Notes under the pieces: model-generated
Database searches by the model: none
The model's input: the letters and a program-made list of their open reading frames with translations, nothing else
What the model was told of the DNA's origin: nothing
Assembly: GCF_900105765.1 (NCBI RefSeq)
Contig: NZ_FNTX01000002.1
Coordinates: 2,418,001 to 2,482,000 of the forward strand
Direction of reading: 5' to 3'
Source of the DNA: Ruania alba
GTDB lineage: Bacteria; Actinomycetota; Actinomycetes; Actinomycetales; Beutenbergiaceae
DNA: 64,000 nt
Program-made: the position numbers and the translations under genes
Shown here: piece by piece, positions 25,823 to 35,649 of the stretch
Position numbering within the stretch: position 1 is the stretch's first letter
Layout of the letters: the number at the start of each line of letters is the position of its first letter

Positions 25823-27591
25823 CGGCTCACCACCTGCAACCAGAAGAAATCGCGGGAGCCGAGCGTCAGCACGGCGGTCCCGTCCGTCCGCTCAGCGTGG
25901 TCCGGATCCTCCGCCGGGGCGTCCTCGTCCGCCGCGGAAGCTGCGGTCTGCACAGCGGGGAAGTTCTCGCCTCCGAACACGTCCACCAGAGCGGCGCCGG
26001 CCAACCCGGGCAGCGCGATCGTCGCCGATCGCGGGGTGGCAGCGAGGTTCGCCACGCACAGGATGGTCTCGCCGTCGGCGCCCTCGTCCGTGCGCAGGAA
26101 CGCCAGGACGGCGTCATTGTCGGTCTGCAGCGGGACGTAGGCGCCGGTGCCGAACACCGGGTGAGCACGCCGCACCTCGAGGATGCCGCGCACCCAGTGC
26201 AGCAGGGAGGTGGGGATCGCCAGTTGTGCCTCTACGTTCAGCTGGTGGTAGCTGTTCGTGAGGTTCTGCACCACGGGGAGGTACAGCCGACCCGGGTCCG
26301 TGGCGGCGGAGAAGCCCGCGTTGCGGTCCGGGTCCCACTGCATCGGGGTCCGGACGGCGTCCCGGTCCGGGAGCCAGATGTTGTCGCCCATCCCGAGCTC
26401 GTCGCCGTAGTACAGGCAGGGGCTGCCCGGGAGGGAGAGGAGCAGTGCGTGCGCCAGTTCGATCTCGGCTCGCGAGTTGTCCAGCAGTGGCGCCAGCCGA
26501 CGGCGGATGCCCACGTTCGCACGCATCCGCGGGTCGGGGGCGTACCAGCCGTACATGGCGGCCCGTTCCTCGGTGGAGACCATCTCCAGGGTGAGCTCGT
26601 CGTGGTTGCGCAAGAACGTGCCCCACTGCGCCTCGGCCGGGATCTGCGGGGTGTCGGCGAGGATCTGGATAATGCTGCGTGCGGACTGCTCGCGCAGGGA
26701 GTAGAAGATCCGGGGCATCACCGGGAAGTGGAAGCACATGTGACACTCCGGGGCGTCCGCGGTGCCGAAGTACTCCACCACTTCGTGCGGCCACTGGTTC
26801 GCCTCGGCGAGCATCAGGCGTCCGGGGAACTCCTCGTCCACCATCGCCCGTACCTGGGCGAGGAAGGTATGCGTGGCGGGGAGGTTCTCGGAGTTGGTGC
26901 CCTCCTCCTCGAACAGGTAGGGCACCGCGTCCAGCCGGAAGCCGTCAACCCCCGTGCGCATCCAGAACCGGACCACCTCGAACATTGCTTCCCGCACCCG
27001 TGGGTTCTCGAAGTTCAGGTCCGGCTGGTGGGAGAAGAACCGGTGCCAGAAGTACTGCCGGCGCACGGGGTCGAAGGTCCAGTTGGAGACCTCGGTATCG
27101 ACGAAGATGATGCGCGCGTCGCCGTACTGCTCCGGATCGTCGCCCCAGACGTAGAAGTCACCGTACGGGCCGGTGGGGTTGGAGCGGGAGGATTGGAACC
27201 ACGGGTGCTGGTCGCTGGTGTGGTTCATCACCAGGTCGATGATCACTCGGATGCCGCGGGCGTGCGCGGACTCCATCAGCTCGGCGAAGTCCTCGATGGA
27301 CCCGTACTCGGCAGCCACCGCGGTGTAGTCGGAGACGTCGTAGCCGCCGTCGCGCAGTGGGGAGGGGTAGAACGGTGGCAGCCAGAGGCAGTCCACCCCG
27401 AGCCACTGCAGGTAGTCGAGCCGGTTGATGAGCCCACGCAGATCACCGGTGCCGCTGCCGTCGGAGTCGGAGAACGCGCGCAGCAGCACCTCGTAGAACA
27501 CGGCGGTCTTGTACCACTGCGGGTCCTCGCTCAGACCCGGGCGCGGCCCGCCCGCGAGGGCCAGCCGTCCGCGGCTGCCGGGGGAGGTCAC
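25819..27591 (-). CDS. treS: Trehalose synthase (maltose alpha-D-glucosyltransferase)
   Basis: TreS interconverts trehalose and maltose in the cytoplasm and feeds maltose to maltokinase. It has 590 residues and belongs to GH13_16. The N-terminal [20 protein letters not shown] is diagnostic, followed by [17 protein letters not shown], the nucleophile in [10 protein letters not shown], the acid/base in LAEANQWP, and [12 protein letters not shown] start it at the GTG at 27591, which overlaps the glgE stop (GTGA); longer frames upstream lie inside glgE. Its own stop overlaps the start of the maltokinase-GlgB gene. This tight coupling matches the pathway TreS, Mak, GlgE, GlgB. Confidence 0.93.
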   Translation of the reverse strand: MTSPGSRGRLALAGGPRPGLSEDPQWYKTAVFYEVLLRAFSDSDGSGTGDLRGLINRLDYLQWLGVDCLWLPPFYPSPLRDGGYDVSDYTAVAAEYGSIEDFAELMESAHARGIRVIIDLVMNHTSDQHPWFQSSRSNPTGPYGDFYVWGDDPEQYGDARIIFVDTEVSNWTFDPVRRQYFWHRFFSHQPDLNFENPRVREAMFEVVRFWMRTGVDGFRLDAVPYLFEEEGTNSENLPATHTFLAQVRAMVDEEFPGRLMLAEANQWPHEVVEYFGTADAPECHMCFHFPVMPRIFYSLREQSARSIIQILADTPQIPAEAQWGTFLRNHDELTLEMVSTEERAAMYGWYAPDPRMRANVGIRRRLAPLLDNSRAEIELAHALLLSLPGSPCLYYGDELGMGDNIWLPDRDAVRTPMQWDPDRNAGFSAATDPGRLYLPVVQNLTNSYHQLNVEAQLAIPTSLLHWVRGILEVRRAHPVFGTGAYVPLQTDNDAVLAFLRTDEGADGETILCVANLAATPRSATIALPGLAGAALVDVFGGENFPAVQTAASAADEDAPAEDPDHAERTDGTAVLTLGSRDFFWLQVVSR

Positions 27592-29608
27592 TGGGAGCTC
27601 ACCTGGATGATGTGCGCGCATCGCCCGAACGGGTCGAGTCGGACGAACGGCTCCTTCGACCACGCGTAGGTCTCCCCGGTGAGGCGGTCGTGGGCGGTGA
27701 ATTCGCTCCGACCGGTCAAGCCCAGCGCTGCCAGGTCGAGCTCGATGACCGACTCCCGGGTGGTGTAGGGATCCAGGGTGACCACCACGATCACCGTGTC
27801 CGCCCGCCCGGTGGGGGACAGGTGCGCCGGCAGGTGGCGGGAGAAGCAGAAGATCGCGTCGTCGGTGGTGGGATGCACCGTGAGGTTGCGCAGCCGTTGC
27901 AGCGCTGGGTGCTCGCGGCGCACCGTGTTCAGCAGTCGGAGCAGGTCGGTCAGTCCGTGCTGGCGGGCGGCCGCGTCCCAGTCGCGCGGCTTGTACTCGT
28001 ACTTCTCGTTGTCGATCTGCTCCTGCGCGCCGGGTCGGGCCACGTGCTCGGCCAGCTCGTATCCGGAGTAGATGCCCCACGTGGGCGAGCCGGTGGCGGC
28101 CAGCACAGCGCGGATCGCGAACGCCGAGGCGCCTCCCTGCTGCATATAGGGGGTCAGGATGTCGTGCGTGGTGGGCCAGAAGCTGGGCCGCATCACCGCC
28201 GCTGCGTCCCCGCTCACCTCGGTGAAGTACTCGGCCAGCTCGGCCTTCGTGTTCCGCCAGGTGAAGTAGGTGTAGGACTGGTGGAAGCCCACCGCCGCCA
28301 GGGTGCGCATCATTGCGGGCCGGGTGAACGCCTCGGAGAGGAAGATCACCTCGGGGTGCGCTGCCCCGATCTCGGCGAGCAGGCGCTCCCAGAACGGCAG
28401 CGGCTTCGTGTGCGGGTTGTCCACCCGGAACGCGGTGACCCCGTGGTCGATCCACAGCTGCAGCATGTCCCGGATCGCGACGTAGATGCCCTCGGGGTCG
28501 TTGTCGAAGTTCAGCGGGTAGATGTCCTGGTACTTCTTCGGCGGATTCTCCGCGTACGCGATCGACCCGTCCGCACGCGTGGTGAACCACTCCGGGTGCT
28601 CGGACACCCACGGGTGATCGGGGGAGGCCTGCAGCGCGATGTCCAGAGCCACCTCGAGGCCCAGCTCGCGGGCGCGGGCGACGAAGTCGTCGAAGTCGTC
28701 GAAGTCACCCAGGTCCTGGTGGATCGCATCATGGCCGCCATCGGCGGCGCCGATCCCGTACGGGAGCCTGGGTCTCCCTCGAGCGCCTCGAGCGTGTTGT
28801 TGCGGCCCTTGCGGTTCGTGGTCCCGATCGGGTGGATCGGGGTGAGGTAGACGATGTCGAACCCCATCTGCGCGATCGAGGGGAGCCGATGCGCTGCCGT
28901 GCGCAGGGTGCCGGAGATCCACCGGCCGGTGTCCGGGTCCTGGAAGGCGCCCTCGGAGCGGGGGAACATCTCGTACCACGAGCCGTACAGGGCGCGCTCG
29001 CGGTGCACCACCAGCGGATAGGTGGCCGAGGGGGAGACGTCGTCACGCAGTGGTGCGGCGGCCAGGGTGGCTCGCACCTCGGGCGAGGTGGCCACGGCCA
29101 GACGGGCCAGTGGCGGGCGGGAGGTGTCGCGCAGGGCGAGGACGGCCTCCCGGAGCACGCGAACGCCGTCGGGGGTGGCGGACACCTCCACCTCGGTCAG
29201 AGCACGCTCGAGCACCAGCGCGCCCTCGGTGAGCATCAGCTCGGTGTCGACGCCGGCGTGCACCTTCAGCTCAGCATCGTGGCTCCACGTGCCGTACGGG
29301 TCCGACCAGCCCTCCACCCGGAACCCCCAGGTGCCGACGGCGTCCGGCACCAGCCACGCCTCGTACACGTCGTTGCCGGGGGAGACGTCCTCCATCGGTG
29401 CGCTCGAGTGATCGTGTCCGTCCGGGCCGACCAGGACGGCGGTGGCGGCCACGGCATCGTGCCCCTCGCGGAACACCGTGGCCCGGACCGGAATGGCCTC
29501 GCCGACGACAGCTTTGGTGGGCCAGCGGCCGTTCTCGACGGTGGGGCCGACCTCGATGACGGGGATCCGGCCGATCGGGGTCGCGGGGGTGGGGACTGGA
29601 ATGCTCAC
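27588..29608 (-). pseudogene. glgE: glgE (maltose-1-phosphate maltosyltransferase), split by a one-base frameshift
   Basis: GlgE adds maltosyl units from maltose 1-phosphate to alpha-1,4-glucan. The first frame runs from the GTG at 29608 and is GlgE-like down to EALEGDPGS. After that the homologous sequence (PYGIGAADGGHDAIHQDL) continues in another frame to the stop at 27588. The break is at the three-G run 28762-28764, where one base is missing. The downstream part keeps the catalytic residues ([19 protein letters not shown]) and looks well conserved. Repaired, the protein would be about 673 residues, a normal length. The first fragment alone would end at 28511 with about 85 out-of-frame residues. 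This may be a true mutation or a sequencing error in a GC-rich palindrome. Confidence 0.85.
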
Positions 29609-29740
29609 GGACTCGAACCTACCCAGATGAGAGCCCGTACACATCTGGGATTGGCACTCGGTTCGTGACGTGATCAGGTCGTGACCGGCCACATCGCTGT
29701 AACGCATTCTGAAAAATACAGAAACGCCTACTCAGTGGCC

Positions 29741-29746
29741 TATGCT
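29741..29746 (+). promoter_or_regulatory. -10 box for leaderless glgP mRNA
   Basis: TATGCT ends seven bases before the GTG at 29754. The ATG inside this box (29742) is in frame but is more likely part of the promoter, because relatives of the protein begin at the GTG position. Confidence 0.45.
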
Positions 29747-29753
29747 GCCTCGC

Positions 29754-32357
29754 GTGAGAGCTATCCGACGATTCACCGTCCGCACCGTGCTGCCCGAGGC
29801 GCTCGCGGCCCTGGACGACCTCGCACTGAACCTGCGCTGGTCGTGGCACGCACCCACCCGGGAGCTGTTCGCCTCGATCGACCCCGAACGATGGGGTGAC
29901 GTGCACGGCGACCCGGTCCGGTTCCTCGGCGGGCTCTCCCCGGAGCGGCTCGCCGAGCTGGCCGCCGATGCCGAGTTCGTGGCCCGGCTGAACGGCCTCG
30001 CCGACGACCTGCACCGATACCGCAGCGAGGACCGGTGGTACCAGGACGAGGCGCAGCGGCGTGTGGCTGCCGGCGAACCGGCACTGCCGTCCTCGATCGC
30101 CTACTTCTCCGCCGAGTTCGGGATCACCGCCGCGCTGCCGCAGTACTCCGGCGGCCTCGGCATCCTGGCCGGTGACCATCTGAAGAGCGCCTCCGACCTG
30201 GGCGCGCCGATCATCGGCCTCGGCCTCCTTTACGGCGCCGGCTACTTCCGCCAGTTCCTCACCCGGGACGGCTGGCAGCACGAGACCTACCCGTTGCTCG
30301 ACCCGGACAACCTCCCGCTGACGCTGCTGCGCGAAGGTGACGGGACGCCGTCGAGGATCAGCCTGCCCCTGCCCGGCGGCCGGGTGCTGCACGCACAGAT
30401 CTGGCGGGCCGACGTCGGGCGGGTGCCGTTGCTGCTGCTCGACTCCAACGTGCCGGAGAACGACGACCTCGCCCGCCGGGTGACGGACCGTCTCTACGGC
30501 GGGACCAGCGAGCACCGGCTGCACCAGGAGCTGCTGCTGGGCATGGGCGGAGTGAAGGCACTGCGGGTGCATGCCCGGCTCACTGGTACGCCCGAACCCG
30601 AGGTGTACCACTGCAACGAGGGTCACGCCGGCTTCCTCGGGATCGAACGGATCCGGGAGCTGATCGAGCGCGCCGGTCTGTCCTTCGCCGCGGCCACCGA
30701 GGCGGTGCGGGCCGGGACCGTGTTCACCACGCACACCCCCGTGCCGGCCGGGATCGACCGCTTCGGCGCCGACCTGGTGGCCGAGCACTTCGGCGGCGGG
30801 AACGAACTGCCCGGGATCGGCGTCGAGGACGTGCTCGCGCTGGGACGTGAGTCCTACGACGGCGGTGACCCGGCTGTGTTCAACATGGCCGTGATGGGGC
30901 TGCGGCTCGCGAAGAAGGCCAACGGGGTGGCCCAGCTGCACGGACGGGTCTCCCGCGGCATGTTCGCTCACCTGTGGCCCGGATTCGACACCAGTGAGGT
31001 GCCGATCACCTCGATCACCAATGGTGTGCACGGCGACACCTGGACCGACCCGTCGTTCGTGCGGGCGCAGACCGAGGCCTTCACTCCCGACGAGCTCGCG
31101 TCCGGTGCCGGCTGGTACAAGTCCGAGGGAGGGATCGACAACACCACCCTGTGGGAGCTGCGCCGGCAGATGCGCTCGCGGCTGGTGGCCGACGCCCGGG
31201 TGCGGGTGCGCAAGTCCTGGCTCAAGCGGGGCGCGTCACCGGCCGAGCTGGGCTGGGTGGATGGCGTGCTGGACCCGGACGTGCTCACGATTGGCTTCGC
31301 CCGCCGGGTGCCGACCTACAAGCGGTTGACGCTGATGCTGCGGGACACCGACAGGCTGCGGCGGCTGCTCACCGACCCCGAGCGGCCCGTGCAGATCGTG
31401 GTGGCCGGCAAGTCCCACCCTGCCGACGAGCAGGGCATCCGGCTGATCCAGAAGCTCGTGCAGTTCGCCGACAGCGAGGACGTGCGTGAGCGCATCGTCT
31501 TCCTGCCGAACTACGACATCGAGATGGCGCAGACCCTCTATCCGGGCTGTGACGTGTGGCTGAACAACCCGTTGCGGCCGTTGGAGGCGTGCGGGACCTC
31601 CGGGATGAAGGCCGCGCTGAACGGTTCCCTCAACCTGTCCATCCTGGACGGCTGGTGGGACGAGATGTTCGACGGCGAGAATGGCTGGGCGATCCCCACC
31701 GCCGACGGTGTGGACGATCCGGAGCGTCGCGACGACCTGGAGTCCGCGGCTCTGTACGACCTGCTGGAGAACACCGTGGCACCGCGGTTCTACGACCGCA
31801 CCGACGGGTTGCCGGTGCACTGGCTGGAGAACGTGCGGCACACCCTCGCCACGCTCGGGCCGAAGGTGCAGGCCACCCGGATGGTGCGCGACTACATCAC
31901 CGAGCTGTACACGCCGACGGCTGAGTTCTACCGGGCGTTGGGCGGCGGCGACGGTGCTGACCGATCGGCGGCCCCGGCGCTCGCGGACTGGAAGGCACAG
32001 GTGCACCAGGCGTGGCCCGGTGTACGGGTGGAGCACGTGGAATCCGAGGACGTGCACGACGTCGTCAAGGTCGGCGACCGGGTGACCCTCAAGGCGTTCG
32101 TGGCGCTCGGGTCCCTGCGGCCCGAGGACGTCGAGGTGCAGGTGAACTACGGCCGGGTCGGTGAGGACGACGAGCTGGACGAGTTCGGCACCGCCGAGCT
32201 GGCCCTGACCGACACCTACGAAGGCGGGCGCTACCAGTTCTCCCGGGCGTTCACGCTGGCTCAGTCCGGACCCTTCGGCTACGCGGTGCGGATCGTGCCG
32301 CGGCACCCGGCACTGGCTGGTGCGACCGAACTGGGGCTGGTGGCTGCGGCGTCCTGA
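29754..32357 (+). CDS. glgP: Alpha-glucan phosphorylase
   Basis: GlgP removes glucose 1-phosphate from alpha-1,4-glucan chains using phosphate and pyridoxal phosphate. It has 867 residues of the shorter actinobacterial type (COG0058), beginning AIRRFTVRTVLPEAL. The PLP lysine is in GTSGMKAALNGS (Lys619), and VPTYKRLTLMLRD and NYDIEMAQ support the family. I choose the GTG at 29754 over the ATG at 29742 because the family's N-terminus matches from there and a -10 box (TATGCT) covers the earlier ATG. It is divergent from glgE across a 145-bp gap and provides the breakdown arm opposed to GlgE/GlgB. Confidence 0.93.
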   Translation: MRAIRRFTVRTVLPEALAALDDLALNLRWSWHAPTRELFASIDPERWGDVHGDPVRFLGGLSPERLAELAADAEFVARLNGLADDLHRYRSEDRWYQDEAQRRVAAGEPALPSSIAYFSAEFGITAALPQYSGGLGILAGDHLKSASDLGAPIIGLGLLYGAGYFRQFLTRDGWQHETYPLLDPDNLPLTLLREGDGTPSRISLPLPGGRVLHAQIWRADVGRVPLLLLDSNVPENDDLARRVTDRLYGGTSEHRLHQELLLGMGGVKALRVHARLTGTPEPEVYHCNEGHAGFLGIERIRELIERAGLSFAAATEAVRAGTVFTTHTPVPAGIDRFGADLVAEHFGGGNELPGIGVEDVLALGRESYDGGDPAVFNMAVMGLRLAKKANGVAQLHGRVSRGMFAHLWPGFDTSEVPITSITNGVHGDTWTDPSFVRAQTEAFTPDELASGAGWYKSEGGIDNTTLWELRRQMRSRLVADARVRVRKSWLKRGASPAELGWVDGVLDPDVLTIGFARRVPTYKRLTLMLRDTDRLRRLLTDPERPVQIVVAGKSHPADEQGIRLIQKLVQFADSEDVRERIVFLPNYDIEMAQTLYPGCDVWLNNPLRPLEACGTSGMKAALNGSLNLSILDGWWDEMFDGENGWAIPTADGVDDPERRDDLESAALYDLLENTVAPRFYDRTDGLPVHWLENVRHTLATLGPKVQATRMVRDYITELYTPTAEFYRALGGGDGADRSAAPALADWKAQVHQAWPGVRVEHVESEDVHDVVKVGDRVTLKAFVALGSLRPEDVEVQVNYGRVGEDDELDEFGTAELALTDTYEGGRYQFSRAFTLAQSGPFGYAVRIVPRHPALAGATELGLVAAAS

Positions 32358-32445
32358 GAGAGTGCGCTTCAGGCGTCGCACATGCGCCTCGGTATCCCTC
32401 GGGCGCCCCTCGTGGCCGGCCGTTGCCTCCCTGCTCCCGTGCTAG

Positions 32446-32461
32446 TGTGATTTAGATCACC
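32446..32461. promoter_or_regulatory. CRP/GlxR-like operator
   Basis: TGTGATTTAGATCACC matches the cAMP-receptor-protein consensus TGTGA-N6-TCACA at nine of ten defined positions. It overlaps a TAGTGT -10-like box (32443-32448) and lies 29 bases before a small ATG frame, so it could repress or activate that unit. Confidence 0.6.
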
Positions 32462-32473
32462 TCAACTGAGGTG
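32458..32473. repeat. 7-bp inverted repeat overlapping the CRP-like site
   Basis: CACCTCA and TGAGGTG are perfect inverted copies separated by two bases. The left arm shares its first four bases with the right half of the CRP-like site, so binding of a second regulator here would compete with CRP binding. Confidence 0.45.
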
Positions 32474-32489
32474 GGGGCGGGAGAGCAAC

Positions 32490-32567
32490 ATGGTGGGTGA
32501 ACTGGCATCCGCGTTGCGCGAATCGGCTGGAGATCCGAGTCTACGACGCCGACAATTCATCGGTTAG
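32490..32567 (+). CDS. Possible 25-residue peptide
   Basis: An ATG preceded by GGGCGGGAGAG opens a 25-codon frame (MVGELASALRES, ending in RRRQFIG) that stops at TAG. The next frame begins immediately after, in the same phase. It could be a small regulatory or leader peptide, or the head of a gene broken by the TAG. No family is recognised. Support is only the ribosome site and the upstream CRP-like promoter region. Confidence 0.25.
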   Translation: MVGELASALRESAGDPSLRRRQFIG

Positions 32568-32747
32568 GTGCCTGTGATGCAACAACGGGCCATTCATCAT
32601 CGAATGTGTTCGACTGCACGACGTGCGGCTAAGGTCGGCCTCGGGTTCGTGATCACTATTACTGCAGTCGCTTTCGGTTCCTCTGGGGACCTCGCCCATA
32701 GTCTTCTCGTCGCAGGTGTTCCCGGGCTGGTGGGTGCGGGGGCATGA
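32568..32747 (+). CDS. Possible small exported or membrane protein (59 residues)
   Basis: This frame starts at a GTG directly after the preceding TAG, or at the ATG at 32577. It reads a basic start (QQRAIHHRMCSTARRAAK), one hydrophobic segment (VGLGFVITITAVAFG), then SSGDLAHS and a short Gly/Val/Ala tail. The pattern is that of a signal peptide or single membrane span. Its GC content is below that of neighbouring genes. It might be the tail of a gene interrupted by TAG, or chance. Confidence 0.25.
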   Translation: MPVMQQRAIHHRMCSTARRAAKVGLGFVITITAVAFGSSGDLAHSLLVAGVPGLVGAGA

Positions 32748-32802
32748 CGGCCCTGTTCCAGTATGTAGGTCCGCACGGGAACCTCGGGAAGCGTCCAACG
32801 GA

Positions 32803-33927
32803 TTAATACACCATCTGCATCGCCCGGCGGACCTCATCGAGGGTCTCTCCGGCGATCTGGCTGGCACGCTCGTTGCCGCGGCGCAGCACCTCGTCCACAG
32901 CGCTCGGATCCGCCTCGAGCTCCCGGCGACGCTCGCGAATGGGGCGCAGGTGCTCGTTCACGGCCTCGGTGACGAACTTTTTCAGGCCGCCGCCCCCGCC
33001 ATCGCCGATCTCGGCGGCGATCTCGACCGGGTCGCGCCCGGTCATCTCGGCCGCGATAAGCAGCAGGTTCGCCACCTCGGGGCGCCCGTCCGGGTCGTAG
33101 GTGATGGTCCGGTCCGAGTCGGTGACGGCCCTCTTGAGCTGCTTGGCGGTCTCGTCCTCGGTCATCGCCAGCTCGATGGTGTTGCGCCGCGACTTCGACA
33201 TCTTCTGCCCGTCCACCCCGAGCACGTTCGTGGCCTGGGTGAGCAGCGCGTCCGGGGACGGGAAGATCGACTTCCCGCCGGCGTAGCGTTCGTTGAACCG
33301 CCGCGCGATCACCCGAGTGAGCTCCAGGTGCGGCAGTTGGTCCTTGCCCACCGGCACCAGGTTCCCCTTGCAGAACAGGATGTCCGCGGCCTGGTGCACC
33401 GGGTAGGTGAGCAGCAGCCCGCTCATCGGCCGCCCGCCGCTGGCCTCGAACTCGGCCTTCACCGTGGGGTTGCGCCGCAGCTCGGAATCGGTCACCAGGG
33501 AGAGGAACGGCAGCATCAGCTGGTTCAGGGCGGGCACGGCCGAGTGCGCGAAGATCGTCGTCCGTGCCGGGTCGATCCCGATCGCCAGGTAGTCGGTGAC
33601 CAAGTCACGCACCCGCTGGGCGATCGGGCCGGCGTCGTCCCGGTCGGTGATCACCTGGTAGTCGGCCACCAGCAGCATCGTCTCCACGCCGAGGTTCTGC
33701 AGCCGTACCCGGTTGCGCAGGGTGCCCAGGTAGTGGCCCAGGTGTAGTCGTCCGGTGGGCCGGTCCCCGGTGAGTACCCGGAACCCGGTCGGGTCGGCGG
33801 CCAGCTGGGCCTCGATGTCGGCGCTGCGTCCGACCGCGGTGGCCAGCGACCGGTCAGCGGTTGCTTCGGTGCTCAGCTCGTCGGCATCGGCGGACACGGA
33901 CTCGGCGGGGGAGACGTCGGAACTCAC
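32803..33927 (-). CDS. trpS: Tryptophanyl-tRNA synthetase
   Basis: This class I synthetase charges tRNA-Trp with tryptophan. It has 374 residues. The HIGH-type motif is HLGH (residues 62-65, within GDRPTGRLHLGHY) and the second signature is the canonical KMSKS (242-246). The N-terminal 45 residues are an acidic, Ser-rich extension not needed for the core fold, so the true start might be later, but the ATG at 33927 is the first plausible one. It lies on the minus strand, 28 bases downstream of the flavoprotein dehydrogenase gene, and converges with glgP. Confidence 0.93.
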   Translation of the reverse strand: MSSDVSPAESVSADADELSTEATADRSLATAVGRSADIEAQLAADPTGFRVLTGDRPTGRLHLGHYLGTLRNRVRLQNLGVETMLLVADYQVITDRDDAGPIAQRVRDLVTDYLAIGIDPARTTIFAHSAVPALNQLMLPFLSLVTDSELRRNPTVKAEFEASGGRPMSGLLLTYPVHQAADILFCKGNLVPVGKDQLPHLELTRVIARRFNERYAGGKSIFPSPDALLTQATNVLGVDGQKMSKSRRNTIELAMTEDETAKQLKRAVTDSDRTITYDPDGRPEVANLLLIAAEMTGRDPVEIAAEIGDGGGGGLKKFVTEAVNEHLRPIRERRRELEADPSAVDEVLRRGNERASQIAGETLDEVRRAMQMVY

Positions 33928-33954
33928 CGGCCCATCCTATGAGCACCGGCGCCG

Positions 33955-35610
33955 TCAGATCGCCTCGCCGGCGACCTTCCCGCTGAACAGGCACCCGCCG
34001 AGGAAGGTGCCTTCGAGGGCTCGGTGCCCGTGGATGCCACCGCCACCGAACCCGGCCGCTTCCCCGACGGCGTACAGCCCGGGGAGCACGGTGCCGTCGC
34101 CACGCAGCACGCGAGCCTGGCCGTCGGTGTGCAGACCGCCGAGGCTCTTGCGGGTGAGCACGCGCAACCTGACGGCGAGCAACGGGCCGTCCTTGATAGT
34201 GGTCAGCGGCCGTGGGGGCGCCACCCGCATCCGCTTGTCGACGATGTAGCGGCGGGCATGGTGGATCGCCGTCACCTGCGGGTCCTTGCCCAGTCCCGTG
34301 CGCACCTGCGCGTCCCGTGCGTCGATCAGGGCGGCCAGGGCGGCGGGGTCGATCTGGTTGGTGCCTACGAGGGCGTTCATCCCGTGGGCCAGTTCGGTCG
34401 GGTCGTGGCCCCAGACGAAGTCCGGGGAACGACGGGCGAACTCGGCCAGCGGTCCGGCGGCTCCGGGCAGCACCCGCTGAGCGAGGAGCCGGGGGTCCTT
34501 CTCGGTGAGGTCGGGGTTCAGGTCGGAACCGGAGAGGGCGAACTCGGTCTCCATGATGGCCTTGTTCAGCACAAACCAAGAATGCTGGTGTTGATGCCCG
34601 GTCACGTGCCGCAGCGCACCGTGGGCGTCGAATCCTGGGAACAGTGGCGGGGGCAGCCGTACACCGTCGGCGTCCAGCCACAGCGAGCTCGGCCCGGGCA
34701 GGATTCGGACCCCGTGCCGGCGCCACACCGGCGAGTGCATCTCGATGCCCTCCGGGTAGTGCCACATCCGGTCGTTGTGCACCTGCGCGGCTCCGACGTC
34801 GCCTGCGATCCGGATGCCGCTGCCGTCGGTGCTCTCCGGAACCCCGGAGAGCAGCTCGTCCGGCAGCCGACCCGCCTCGGCAGGCCAGGCGGCCCGGACC
34901 GTGTCATGGTCGCCGCCCATGCCGCCGGTGGCCAGCACCACGGCACCGGCGGAGAGCTCGACCGTGCCGATCACCTCCCGGCCGGAGAGTTCACCGCGAC
35001 GCACCTCCGAGGGCTCCAACTGATCCACACGGACCCCCGTCACGACGCCATCAGTGGTCACCAGGGAGGTGACCCGGTGCCGGAGCCGGACCTCCAGCAG
35101 CCCTTCCTCGCGCGCCTCCCGGGCCGCGGTCAGGAACGGGGCCAGCACACCGGGCCCGGTGCCCCAGGTGACGTGGAAGCGGGGCACGCTGTTGCCGTGG
35201 CCACCGGCCGGGTACCCGCCGCGCTCGGCCCACTGCACGAGCGGGAACCAGCGCACTCCTTTGCCGTGCAGCCAGGAGCGCATCGGCCCGGACGCGAACT
35301 CCACGAATCGCTGCGCCCAGGTGTAGCCCTGAGCGTCGGGCCCCTCGCCGCGGTCCGCCCCGGCTGCGAAGTCAGCGGCGCCGACCCAGTCGGCGAAGGC
35401 GAGGCCGGCGTTGTCGCGCACGCCGAGGCGGCGCTGCTCGGGGGAGTCCACCAGGAACAGGCCCCCGAAGCTCCAGTGCGCCTGGCCGCCGAGCGAGGCC
35501 GCCGGTTCGGCATCGAGCAGCAGCACCCGCTCCCCGCGACGTGTCAGTTCGGTGGCGGTGACCAGCCCGGCCAGGCCGGCCCCGACGACGATGACGTCAG
35601 TGTCAGTCAT
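33955..35610 (-). CDS. FAD-binding dehydrogenase (fumarate reductase/ketosteroid dehydrogenase family)
   Basis: This 551-residue flavoprotein starts with the dinucleotide-binding motif VIVVGAGLAGLVTATELTRRG followed by LLDAEPAASLGGQA. The C-terminus has the second FAD contact GLYAVGEAAGFGGGGIHGHRALEGTFLGGC. It belongs to the COG3573-type FAD-binding dehydrogenases related to KstD and fumarate reductase flavoproteins; the substrate is unknown. It lies in a run of minus-strand genes, 39 bases downstream of peptidase E. Whether it takes part in the peptide cluster nearby is not clear. Confidence 0.85.
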   Translation of the reverse strand: MTDTDVIVVGAGLAGLVTATELTRRGERVLLLDAEPAASLGGQAHWSFGGLFLVDSPEQRRLGVRDNAGLAFADWVGAADFAAGADRGEGPDAQGYTWAQRFVEFASGPMRSWLHGKGVRWFPLVQWAERGGYPAGGHGNSVPRFHVTWGTGPGVLAPFLTAAREAREEGLLEVRLRHRVTSLVTTDGVVTGVRVDQLEPSEVRRGELSGREVIGTVELSAGAVVLATGGMGGDHDTVRAAWPAEAGRLPDELLSGVPESTDGSGIRIAGDVGAAQVHNDRMWHYPEGIEMHSPVWRRHGVRILPGPSSLWLDADGVRLPPPLFPGFDAHGALRHVTGHQHQHSWFVLNKAIMETEFALSGSDLNPDLTEKDPRLLAQRVLPGAAGPLAEFARRSPDFVWGHDPTELAHGMNALVGTNQIDPAALAALIDARDAQVRTGLGKDPQVTAIHHARRYIVDKRMRVAPPRPLTTIKDGPLLAVRLRVLTRKSLGGLHTDGQARVLRGDGTVLPGLYAVGEAAGFGGGGIHGHRALEGTFLGGCLFSGKVAGEAI

Positions 35611-35649
35611 GCTCAGCAGCCTAGCGGGAGACGCCGGACCGACCGAGCT

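Larger units (their letters stand above)
32358..32802. other. 445-bp intergenic region of lower GC with regulatory site and two tiny frames
   Basis: This convergent gap between glgP and trpS is noticeably less GC-rich than its neighbours, especially 32570-32700. It holds a CRP-like site (32446-32461), an overlapping inverted repeat, and two short consecutive plus-strand frames in the same phase separated by a TAG. No known RNA family or transposon end is recognisable. A minus-strand frame across 32541-32867 overlaps trpS and looks accidental. Confidence 0.6.

Noticed and set aside
28681-28710. A 9-bp tandem repeat (GAAGTCGTC) as a regulatory or mobile repeat
   Set aside because: It encodes FDDFDDF, a stretch I recall as conserved in GlgE of mycobacteria, so it is protein sequence rather than a repeat element.
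28511-28764. The out-of-frame tail of the first glgE fragment as a real protein end
   Set aside because: The sequence (SRTGSAPPMAAMMRS and onward) is what GlgE coding DNA gives in the wrong frame; the homologous residues are in the other frame.
32541-32867. A 108-codon minus-strand frame in the glgP-trpS gap
   Set aside because: It overlaps the end of trpS on the same strand, lacks a ribosome site and has a scattered composition; the plus-strand small frames have better signals.
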